Assembly: GCA_025998755.1 (NCBI GenBank)
Contig: AP024674.1
Coordinates: 1,168,162-1,232,161 of the forward strand
DNA: 64,000 bases
DNA from: Armatimonadota bacterium
Lineage (GTDB): Bacteria > Armatimonadota > UBA5829 > DSUL01
Reading direction: 5' to 3'
Shown here: positions 26,726 to 34,422 of the stretch, piece after piece
How the letters are laid out: every line of letters begins with the position of its first letter
Numbering within the stretch: position 1 is the stretch's first letter
Translations under genes and position numbers: made by a program
The notes under the pieces: model-generated
The model's input: only the letters and a program-made list of their open reading frames with translations
What the model was told of the DNA's origin: nothing
Databases searched by the model: none

Positions 26726-27463
26726 ATGAAACTGCGCAATCTTGTCTCCAAGATCTCCGGCTCCGACAGGAAGCCCGCCCCTGCCGGTCTGCTGTCCGGA
26801 TCGGCCACGGTCCCCATGAGCCGCGAGTTCGCTGTTGTGGGACTTGGCCGCTTCGGCGTCAGCCTTGCCCGCACACTGCTGGAACGCGGATTCCACGTTC
26901 TGGGCATAGACAAAGATCAGCACCTGGTGGACTACTATGCTCAGGAGCTGACCCAGACCATCGCCCTGGACGCCACGGACGAGCATGCTCTGCGGGAGAT
27001 TGACATCGGGTCTTTCGACACTGTGGTTGTGGCTATTGGCGACCACCTGGAAGACAACGTTCTGGCAACCGCCACGCTCAAGGATCTGGGCGTTCGTCAG
27101 GTGGTGTGCAAGGCGGCATCCCGGCGGCAGAAAGAGATTCTGCTCCGGGTGGGCGCTGACCGCGTGGTGCAGCCGGAGTACGACGCAGGTAAGCATCTGG
27201 GCCAGCAGCTCGCAAAGCCCAACGTCATCGAACAGATCGTCATCGGCCCGGTCCAGAGATGCTCGCTGGTAAAAGTCACTGAAAGCTTCATAGGAAAGAC
27301 CCTGGAAGAAGCCGATCTGGAAAAGCGCTTCAACGTGAAGGTGATCGCCGTGGTCCGTGATGACCAGGCCGACGTGAATCCTCCGGCCGACCACCTCTTT
27401 CAGGAGGGCGATATGATCGTTGTGTTCGGACACCGCAACGACATCGCCAAGCTGGCACGCTGA
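26726..27463 (+). CDS. ktrA: TrkA/KtrA-type potassium channel regulatory subunit
   Basis: A 245-residue cytoplasmic RCK protein. The Rossmann-type TrkA-N domain starts with VVGLGRFGVSLARTLLERG and includes the acidic residue after the second strand (GIDKD); the TrkA-C domain follows from about 160, with FIGKTLEEADL. A 30-residue N-terminal extension rich in Ser/Pro precedes it. It gates the KtrB channel by nucleotide binding. Its stop overlaps the ATG of the next gene as TGATG. Confidence 0.93.
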   Translation: MKLRNLVSKISGSDRKPAPAGLLSGSATVPMSREFAVVGLGRFGVSLARTLLERGFHVLGIDKDQHLVDYYAQELTQTIALDATDEHALREIDIGSFDTVVVAIGDHLEDNVLATATLKDLGVRQVVCKAASRRQKEILLRVGADRVVQPEYDAGKHLGQQLAKPNVIEQIVIGPVQRCSLVKVTESFIGKTLEEADLEKRFNVKVIAVVRDDQADVNPPADHLFQEGDMIVVFGHRNDIAKLAR

Positions 27464-28857
27464 TGCCGGATCCCCGCGGCCTGAGTCAGGCTCAACTCAA
27501 ACTGCAGGAAAAGGCCCGCCGCCAGGCGGCACAGGCTGCGGTTCGGGTGCCCGCCCGGCTGGTGAGTGGGCTGGCTTTCCTGGTGTTGCTGGGCACGTTC
27601 CTGCTGATGCTCCCTCCCATGGGCAGGGAGGATCCCCTCAAACTGAACGAGGCGCTCTTCACAGCCGTATCGGCCCTTACCGTCACCGGACTTTCGATCA
27701 TTACACCCTATCAGGATCTGACCGGGCCGGGTAAGATCGTCCTCCTGCTGCTGATCCAGCTCGGCGGCGTGGGCTATATGGCACTGGCCATCACCGTGTT
27801 CCGCATCCTGGGGCGGCAGGTCACCCATACCGACCGGCTGGCGCTCTGTGACTCGCTGGGGCTCGTCAGCACAGGCGGCATCATGCGGCTGTTCTGGAAC
27901 ATCCTGCTGACTGTCACGTGCATCGAGATGGTGGGAGCAGTGCTCCTGTGGTGGCACTGGCGAAGTATCCTGCCGCCACACGACGCGGCGTTCTATGGCC
28001 TCTTCCACGCAGTCTCTGCATTCTGCAACTGCGGGTTTGACCTGTTCGCCGGGCGGGCGGGGTTCGAGACTGGCATCCCCACTGACACGTTCACCCTGGT
28101 GGTCCTCGCGGTGCTTATCTTTCTCGGAAGCGTGGGGTTCCCGGTGCTCTACGACCTCCTAAACTGGCCGGCCCGCCGCAGCTTCACTCTGCACACGAGG
28201 ATCACTCTTCCCCTTGTTCTGTTTCTGGTATTCGGAGGAGGATTGACACTTCTCTTCTCCGAGGGCCCTTCGGGCGGCATTCTCAACTCCGAGCCTCTGT
28301 CTCGCCGGTTGATCATTTCAGTCTTTCAGTCGGTCTCAGCACGGACCGCGGGATTCACGGCGATACCGGATCTCTCTCAAATCGCGCCCGCCAGCAAGCT
28401 TGTGCTGATGATGCTGATGTTCATCGGAGCATCTCCTGCATCCATGGGCGGCGGAATCACAACGGGGACCTTCGCAACCTTGATTCTTGCGCTGTGGGCA
28501 CACGTGAAAGGACTGGATACTCCCATCGTTGGTGGCCGAGCTCTTCCAGGCGAGCAGATCCGCCGTGCTGGCGCGGTTTTAACGGTCTGTCTCTCCCTTG
28601 TTCTGCTGAGCAGCTGGGCGATACTTGTTACACACAACCTATCGCTGGACAAGGCGGTCTTTGAAGTCATCTCGGCTTTCGCGACCTGTGGACTCTCCCT
28701 GGGCGCCACGCCTCAGATGAACATCTTCGGGCAGGTTGTCCTGATGGTGGTGATGTTCTGGGGACGCCTGGGCGCGCTGACCATCGTCGTGGCACTGGCG
28801 CGGCCGCGGCCCAAGCGTCTGGTTACCTATCCCGAGGAGCGGATCCTTATCGGTTAG
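27463..28857 (+). CDS. ktrB: TrkH/KtrB-type potassium transport subunit
   Basis: A 464-residue membrane protein of the TrkH/KtrB superfamily, made of four M1-P-M2 repeats. The four selectivity-filter regions can be seen as SALTVTGLS, SAFCNCGFDL, SARTAGFTA and SAFATCGLSL, each with the conserved Gly. It takes up K+, using Na+ or H+ in known relatives. Co-translation with ktrA makes this a complete two-gene system. Confidence 0.94.
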   Translation: MPDPRGLSQAQLKLQEKARRQAAQAAVRVPARLVSGLAFLVLLGTFLLMLPPMGREDPLKLNEALFTAVSALTVTGLSIITPYQDLTGPGKIVLLLLIQLGGVGYMALAITVFRILGRQVTHTDRLALCDSLGLVSTGGIMRLFWNILLTVTCIEMVGAVLLWWHWRSILPPHDAAFYGLFHAVSAFCNCGFDLFAGRAGFETGIPTDTFTLVVLAVLIFLGSVGFPVLYDLLNWPARRSFTLHTRITLPLVLFLVFGGGLTLLFSEGPSGGILNSEPLSRRLIISVFQSVSARTAGFTAIPDLSQIAPASKLVLMMLMFIGASPASMGGGITTGTFATLILALWAHVKGLDTPIVGGRALPGEQIRRAGAVLTVCLSLVLLSSWAILVTHNLSLDKAVFEVISAFATCGLSLGATPQMNIFGQVVLMVVMFWGRLGALTIVVALARPRPKRLVTYPEERILIG

Positions 28858-28876
28858 GCCGGAAAAACAGCCGGAT

Positions 28877-29656
28877 CTAACGGGCGGAGTAGAACTCCTT
28901 CAGGAACCGGACACCGTTCGCGGTGGCCGCCTCCATGATGATCCGGCCGGTCTCAGCGGTGGCGCCGGTGGGGTCGCCGTAGACGCCGGTCTTGCTCTGC
29001 TGAAGATACCAGGTGGACCAGACCACACGCTGGCGCCCGAGGAAGTTGTCGCCCGCGACAAAGTCGGAGTGATATCGCATCGTATCCACATCCGAAGCAC
29101 GGGACATGTCCACCACTTCCGGGCTGATGTGCAGCACCAGGCTGGTCTCCCACTCTCCGGCGTGGATGGCCCCACCCTGACCTGAGACGCGGACCGCGTT
29201 GAATTCGTCCCGCGACAGCACGGCCGGGCTGATGATGGCGATAGCGGTATCCGTGGCGTCGCAGAGTTCGCGGCTCACCACGCTGAGCGCCCCGCCGTGA
29301 TGCCCGTGGCAGTCCAGCAGGACAAGCTTGCGGAAGCCCATCTGCAAGATGCTGGAGCAGATATCGAATACCAAGTCCATGAAGACCCGGCTCCGGACGA
29401 TCAGCGTGCCCGGCCACTGGCGCATGATCTTCATTGAGTAGCCATAGCGGATGCCGTCCATTAGCAGAACAGGCAGTTCGCCCTCCAGCGCGCGGGCCAG
29501 GCTGAGCCCGTAGGCATCAGCGATACGGGCGTCTGTGTCCACTGGCAGATGCGGTCCATGCTCCTCCGTGGTGCCCACGGGCAGGATGACCAGCGAGTCC
29601 CGGTCAAGGTGCTCCTGCAGAGTGACTGTATTCTGGTCGCGGAAGAACAATGTCAT
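28877..29656 (-). CDS. Creatininase family protein
   Basis: A 259-residue metal-dependent amidohydrolase of the creatininase/MftE fold. Motifs: PVGTTEEHGPHLPVDTD (metal ligands Glu, His, Asp), CHGHHGG where most relatives have NGHGGN, and HAGEWETS near residue 175. Relatives cleave creatinine, formamides or peptide ends in cofactor synthesis, so the substrate is open. It precedes the second FGGY kinase only by position; the two are on the same strand, separated by 15 bases, with the kinase upstream, so an operon is likely. Confidence 0.88.
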   Translation of the reverse strand: MTLFFRDQNTVTLQEHLDRDSLVILPVGTTEEHGPHLPVDTDARIADAYGLSLARALEGELPVLLMDGIRYGYSMKIMRQWPGTLIVRSRVFMDLVFDICSSILQMGFRKLVLLDCHGHHGGALSVVSRELCDATDTAIAIISPAVLSRDEFNAVRVSGQGGAIHAGEWETSLVLHISPEVVDMSRASDVDTMRYHSDFVAGDNFLGRQRVVWSTWYLQQSKTGVYGDPTGATAETGRIIMEAATANGVRFLKEFYSAR

Positions 29657-29671
29657 TGCTTGCTTTTCTCC

Positions 29672-31165
29672 TCACCAAGGTCCGGGCGTACATGCCGCCT
29701 GCGTGCAGCCGTAGTAGCGTTCGTAAAGCTCCCGGAAGCGTCCATACACCTTGTCCATAGCCTCCGCCGCCCGCGGATCCGGCTCGAAGACACGGTCCGG
29801 ACGATACCAGCTATCCGCAGCCTCCTCCAGCGTCCCGAATCGGCCCGTCGCTTTCGCGGCCATCATCCCCGCTCCCAGCGAGGCTGCCTCGGAGCACGCC
29901 GGCCGCTCCACAGGTATTCCCAACATATCCGCTTTCATCTGCAGCCACAGGCCGCTTCGCGCAGCGCCTCCCAGCGAGCGGACCAGACGGACCGGTCCCG
30001 AAACACTGGACGCGACCTCGACACACTGCCGGAGCAGGCAGGCGCAGGACTCCATCGCCGCCCGCGCCAGGTGCTCCCACCCGTGCGACAGGGTCAGGCC
30101 GGCGATGATCCCCCGTGCATCCGGCCGGAAATCCGGGGATGCTGCGCCCGAGAAGTGCGGGAGAACCGTCAACCCGTCGCAGCCGGGCGGTACCCTGGCA
30201 ACATCACGCAGGAAGCTGTTGTAATCCTCTCCGGGGCTGATGAGATCCCGCAGCCACTTCAGGACCGCCGCGGCGGTGTTCGCGAACGGCATGGCGAAAA
30301 AGAGGCCGGGAACGGCGTGACGTCCCGCCATCATTCGGCAGTCCGAGTGCAGTTCGGTCATACTTGTCACCACAGCCAGGGCGGTGCCGGTAGTCTCCGT
30401 GGTGTCTCCGTGACGGCAGCTGCCTGCCCCCAGAGCTCCCGCGATCTGGTCGTTGGCCCCGAGACACACGGGAATGCCCGTCCGTAGCCCCAGATCCCGT
30501 GCGGGGCCTTCCCGCAGCCGCCCGGCTATCGCGCCCGGTTCCCCGACCGCCGCAAGCTGGTCCTCGCGCAGCCCGGCGGCTTCGAGAAAAGAGACATTCC
30601 ATCGGCCGGTCCCGAGATCATAGAGGCCCGAAAACTGAGCCGTTACCCGGTCGGTGAGCACCTCGCCTGTCATCCAGTGAACCAGGAACTCCGGTAGACA
30701 CAAGAGCTTCCAGGTATCGCCGAACCATGGGGCATTGCGCGCCAGCCAGGCCGCTTTGAAGACGGTCAACTCAGGAGGGTGCCAGGGATAGCCTGTGCTC
30801 CTGAAGAACGACTCGCGTGAGATGAATCCTTCCTCCCACTCCCGCGCGATGTCAGCAGCCCGCCGGTCCAGCCAGACGATTGCGGGTCCCATGGGTTTTC
30901 CCCCGCGGTCCAGACAGACGAAGGTCTGTCCCTGAGACGAGAGGCCGATGGCATCCACTGAGTCTGCGCCCACGCCGGCGCGTTCCAGCACGTTCCGGCA
31001 ACCGGCGGCGCAGGCGCGGATATAAGCCTCGGGATCCATTTCCGAACGGTCCGGAAGTGGTGTGGAGGGAGTGTACTCAACCGTATGGAGCGCCGCGATC
31101 CGCCCGTCGTCTGCGATGAGGGCCGTCTTCAGCGCGCTGGTACCAATGTCAAAGGTGAGGATCAT
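29672..31165 (-). CDS. FGGY-family carbohydrate kinase (second copy)
   Basis: A 497-residue sugar kinase. The N-terminus reads ILTFDIGTSALKTALI, the phosphate loop of the family; GLSSQGQTFVCLD and VRSLGGAARSGLWLQMKADMLGIPV are typical of the FGGY C-terminal domain. It differs in sequence from the kinase at 7762 and so is a paralogue of other specificity. The ATG at 31165 begins directly at the conserved strand; an earlier GTG at 31210 has no ribosome site. It probably forms a two-gene unit with the creatininase-like gene. Confidence 0.87.
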   Translation of the reverse strand: MILTFDIGTSALKTALIADDGRIAALHTVEYTPSTPLPDRSEMDPEAYIRACAAGCRNVLERAGVGADSVDAIGLSSQGQTFVCLDRGGKPMGPAIVWLDRRAADIAREWEEGFISRESFFRSTGYPWHPPELTVFKAAWLARNAPWFGDTWKLLCLPEFLVHWMTGEVLTDRVTAQFSGLYDLGTGRWNVSFLEAAGLREDQLAAVGEPGAIAGRLREGPARDLGLRTGIPVCLGANDQIAGALGAGSCRHGDTTETTGTALAVVTSMTELHSDCRMMAGRHAVPGLFFAMPFANTAAAVLKWLRDLISPGEDYNSFLRDVARVPPGCDGLTVLPHFSGAASPDFRPDARGIIAGLTLSHGWEHLARAAMESCACLLRQCVEVASSVSGPVRLVRSLGGAARSGLWLQMKADMLGIPVERPACSEAASLGAGMMAAKATGRFGTLEEAADSWYRPDRVFEPDPRAAEAMDKVYGRFRELYERYYGCTQAACTPGPW

Positions 31166-31276
31166 GGGTCCTGGAGGAGAGTATCGCACGCGGGGCCGTA
31201 CGCCGTCCACCCAGGCCGGATGAGAACCGCTGGCCCTCAGGATGAGCCGAACTCCTCGCTGTAAGATTGGGGTCCG

Positions 31277-32425
31277 TCAGTAGAAAACGAGGTCCACTTC
31301 CTTGCCGCGCTCCCGGAGCTGCGCGGCAAGCTCCTCCGCCACCACCCGGCGCAAGAAGATGGACTCCGGCAATCCCGTGTTCTGATGGGCCGGGTTGCGG
31401 GCCGTGCCCACGAGAAACGTGATGCCGTCGGCGTCCATCAGGTGATCCAGCAGACAGGTGGCCGCGTCGGTACGCCCGGCAGGAGTACCGCGTCTGAGGT
31501 ACTCCGCAGCCCGCGTCAGCGTGAGGATGCCCTCCGTCACCAGGTCCATCCCCCGGATCTTGCCGCCGGGAGGCAGGTCGGAATCCAGGAAACGGTCATC
31601 CACTTCCAGCGGTACATCCAGATGGCGTGCCAGCAGATGCGCTGTAGTCCCTCCACACACCAGCCGCGTACCTTCCCTCCCCAGGAAGTCCTGCAGCATC
31701 GCGGGCAACCTGTCCGGTGATGACGGCGGCCCGGTGAGAAGCACCGCATGCCGCGCCTTCCGGTAGCGCGCACACACCACCGTGCCATCGTCCCCGGGAG
31801 CGCCTTCCCAGTATTCCAGCGCTTGCTCCGCAAGCCGGTTTGCCTGCGCTGCGCAATCACCGCGCAGCGCGGGAGCTGTGGTCGATAGGAACTGGAAGAT
31901 GCCCTCCTCCTGCCAGCCCATCGGGAGCCTGTGTCCCACACCCGCCCACACTATGCCGTCCGTGTACTGCAGCAGAACATCACCCGGCTGCATCTGGAAA
32001 TAGGCCACCCGAATGTTGCGATCCATCACCGTGCGCTCGAACGTCTCCACGAACTCCGGCCGGATCCCACCTGCAAGCTTCAGGGTGGGCGGGCAATCAT
32101 ACTCAGCCAAGGCGACCCGCCCGGTATCGTAAATCCGGATGACAGAGAACGTGGAATATGCGATGTTCCGCCATTTGCAGACCGGCAGCGTGGCGATCAG
32201 GGTCTCGACGATATCCTGTAGCGACAGGTCACCCTGAGACAGACCGCAGGCAACCTCCACGGTGAGGGTGGCCAGGACGTTCGCCTTCACCCCGCTCCCT
32301 AGACCGTCCGACACGCTGATGATGGTGGAATCCGGCGTATGGGCCACGCGAACGGCGTCCCCGGCGATGTCCTCGCCGTGCTTCTGGAACTGTCGGGTGG
32401 CGATGTCCAGAGCGTAGCGCTTCAC
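31277..32425 (-). CDS. SpoIIE-type (PP2C) serine phosphatase of the sensory hydrogenase operon
   Basis: A 382-residue protein whose first 225 residues form a SpoIIE/PP2C phosphatase: metal-binding Asp in SVSDGLGSG, a Gly-Asp pair in QPGDVLLQYTDG and the last Asp in GDDGTVV. The remaining 155 residues (from about 228) form an extra domain with LVCGGTTAHLLARHL and a Cys in ATCLLDHLMDADG that I cannot assign. It has no membrane segment. GTGA overlap with hydS indicates strict coupling. In known [FeFe] hydrogenase clusters, such phosphatases accompany HydS; it probably dephosphorylates an anti-sigma-antagonist type partner in response to HydS, but no partner is in view. Confidence 0.85.
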   Translation of the reverse strand: MKRYALDIATRQFQKHGEDIAGDAVRVAHTPDSTIISVSDGLGSGVKANVLATLTVEVACGLSQGDLSLQDIVETLIATLPVCKWRNIAYSTFSVIRIYDTGRVALAEYDCPPTLKLAGGIRPEFVETFERTVMDRNIRVAYFQMQPGDVLLQYTDGIVWAGVGHRLPMGWQEEGIFQFLSTTAPALRGDCAAQANRLAEQALEYWEGAPGDDGTVVCARYRKARHAVLLTGPPSSPDRLPAMLQDFLGREGTRLVCGGTTAHLLARHLDVPLEVDDRFLDSDLPPGGKIRGMDLVTEGILTLTRAAEYLRRGTPAGRTDAATCLLDHLMDADGITFLVGTARNPAHQNTGLPESIFLRRVVAEELAAQLRERGKEVDLVFY

Positions 32426-34167
32426 GGGACCTTCTCCGGTGCGGCCTCCTCGGAGAGGTCTTCGCTCATCAGGCGGGTAAGCCGGCGCAGCAGCACGCGC
32501 GTCTCGCTGGTGGTCTCACCCAGGATGCTCGCAATTTCCTGAGCCATCAGCATCTGCTTGCGGATGACCTGCTCCGCGCTTGCCAGGGTCTCCTCCCGGA
32601 TGCGGTCCAGCTGGGTGAGTTCGCGGCTACCCTTCACGGCGTTCGAAAGGATGCCCACCACCCGGTCTTCGCCCTCAAGGCGGTAGACATTCAGCCTGCC
32701 GGTCACGTGATAAGCCGGGTACGACACGGGTCTGTTCGTAATGCGATCCTGCCTGCCTGTGAGCACCTGCTCGAAATCCGTGGGATCCATCAGCGACGAC
32801 AACGGACGTCCAATGAGCGCCGGTGTGCAGGCGAACAGCGAAGCAAGTGCGCGGTTGAACTCCACAATCCTGAGCTGCGAGTCCACGATGATGATGCCGT
32901 TCGGACTCTCGTCTATGATCTTGTCCGCACGGCGCTCGGCGACCTGGCGCATCCACGGGATGCACATGGAACGCTCGGCCATTCCCGAAAGGACGGCCCG
33001 GGCGTTATCACGGCAGGTCTCATAGCCGCAGGCCCCACAGTTCAGCTCGTCCTCCGGGGTGTTTTTGCCCATCCTTGCCAGGATCTCGCGAAGATCTTCC
33101 TCGGATGCGTTGGCTGAGGGAAGGGGCCTTTCCGGCACGTCGCGGCCAAGCTCCGTCTCCCGGAGCGCAGCCAGGATCTCATCTTCCGAGGGCCGGTGCA
33201 CGGCGCGCTTCTCGTGCTGCAGCAGCCGGTTTTTGCGCTGAAACAGGTCGCGCCCATCTCCGAAACAAGCGCCGTTGATGCACCCGCCACCACAGAATAG
33301 CGCCTCGAACAGCCGGACTGCGCCGCCCTCGCGGACGTTCGCCAGCATTTCCCGTACCTCCGTCCAGCCTGATACGGCGGCGAAGTCGGGCCGAAGGAGC
33401 TCTGCGGGTATCGCGGCCGCCTGTGCCAGACCGCCCTCCAGGGGGAAGAGGCGCGCGGTCCCTGCCGGAAGGTCATCGAAATCAGCGGGCTTTGCCTGCA
33501 GGGCGGTACGGCTATCTGCCAGCCATTGACGGAGCTCGTCGAAGGTCAGGACGGCGTCCACGGCCCCGGCGCACTCTGGGAGCTCCGCTTCGGCCTTCTT
33601 GGCCGGACAGGGGCCGATGAACACCACCTTCAGATCAGTGCCGTAGACCCTTTTCAGGTGACGCGCGTGCGCCACCATCGGGGATGCCAGCGGTGTTACA
33701 CGGCCGGCAGCCCAGGGTTCGTATTTTTCGATGTATTTTACAACGGCAGGGCAGGCCGACGTGATGAAGGTGCCGTCCTCCTGATGCAGCATCTCGGCCG
33801 TCTTGCGCGCCACCATCTCGGCCCCTGCGGCGGTCTCAGCCACCAGGGCGAATCCGAGCGACCTTAGCACTCCCGGGAACAGGCTTCCGCCATACTCCGG
33901 AAAGGCCGCTATCCAGGAAGGCGCGACGGATGCCGCGACGCGCGGGTGAAGTTCCACCATCCGCCGCACGCGTTCCAGGTCGCTGCGGACTTGCTTGGCG
34001 TGCTGCGGGCATTCACGCACGCAGCTTCCGCAGACGATGCACCGCTCCGGATCCACCTGCGCCTGTCCATCGCGGATGCGGATGGCCTTCACCGGACAGA
34101 CCCGCACGCAGCGGTAGCAGTCGCGGCAGCGCGCCTTATTTGTCGAGATGACCCCCTGCGCCGACAC
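32422..34167 (-). CDS. hydS: Sensory [FeFe] hydrogenase, HydS-type (group C), with PAS domain
   Basis: A 581-residue protein. Domains in order: two [4Fe-4S] ferredoxin sites (C14-C24 and C43-C53), the H-cluster domain (about 70-320), an extra [4Fe-4S] domain (C377, C380, C385, C402), a PAS domain (about 415-515), and a helical tail. H-cluster motifs are TSACP (136-140), PCPAKK around C187, and FCGGGC with C292 and C296. The usual first Cys of TSCCP, the proton relay of catalytic enzymes, is Ala138. This fits the sensory class seen in Thermotoga. It probably reports H2 or redox state to the phosphatase encoded downstream. Start GTG 34167, inside the end of the small ferredoxin gene. Confidence 0.92.
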   Translation of the reverse strand: MSAQGVISTNKARCRDCYRCVRVCPVKAIRIRDGQAQVDPERCIVCGSCVRECPQHAKQVRSDLERVRRMVELHPRVAASVAPSWIAAFPEYGGSLFPGVLRSLGFALVAETAAGAEMVARKTAEMLHQEDGTFITSACPAVVKYIEKYEPWAAGRVTPLASPMVAHARHLKRVYGTDLKVVFIGPCPAKKAEAELPECAGAVDAVLTFDELRQWLADSRTALQAKPADFDDLPAGTARLFPLEGGLAQAAAIPAELLRPDFAAVSGWTEVREMLANVREGGAVRLFEALFCGGGCINGACFGDGRDLFQRKNRLLQHEKRAVHRPSEDEILAALRETELGRDVPERPLPSANASEEDLREILARMGKNTPEDELNCGACGYETCRDNARAVLSGMAERSMCIPWMRQVAERRADKIIDESPNGIIIVDSQLRIVEFNRALASLFACTPALIGRPLSSLMDPTDFEQVLTGRQDRITNRPVSYPAYHVTGRLNVYRLEGEDRVVGILSNAVKGSRELTQLDRIREETLASAEQVIRKQMLMAQEIASILGETTSETRVLLRRLTRLMSEDLSEEAAPEKVP

Positions 34168-34417
34168 CTTTTCTCACCTTCGGGAGGATCCGCTCTCGGA
34201 AGAAGTCCTCGGCACGATCGGGTGTGACCCCGCCGAACGGCTCGCCATCCACCAGCACATTGGGAGCTCCCAGACAGGAATCCAGACAGAGGTCGGCCCT
34301 CAGCGAGACCTGCCCCTGAACCCCCGCATCATTGATGAGCGAGTGAAGCAGCTTCAGGGTCTTTGCCCCGCCGCGCAGATGACACGAGCTTCCGACACAA
34401 ACCCGAACATCCACCAT
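34136..34417 (-). CDS. Small [2Fe-2S] thioredoxin-like ferredoxin
   Basis: A 93-residue single-domain protein like the NuoE/HndA C-terminal fold. The four cluster ligands are in CVGSSCHLRG and CLDSCLGAPN. It should carry electrons between the HydABC enzyme and HydS, or act as a partner of either. It starts 5 bases after the hydA stop with a GGGAG site, and its end overlaps hydS by 32 bases, so it belongs to the same transcript. It resembles the domains fused to HydA and HydB in this same operon. Confidence 0.9.
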   Translation of the reverse strand: MVDVRVCVGSSCHLRGGAKTLKLLHSLINDAGVQGQVSLRADLCLDSCLGAPNVLVDGEPFGGVTPDRAEDFFRERILPKVRKGVGAGGHLDK

Positions 34418-34422
34418 CGGCG

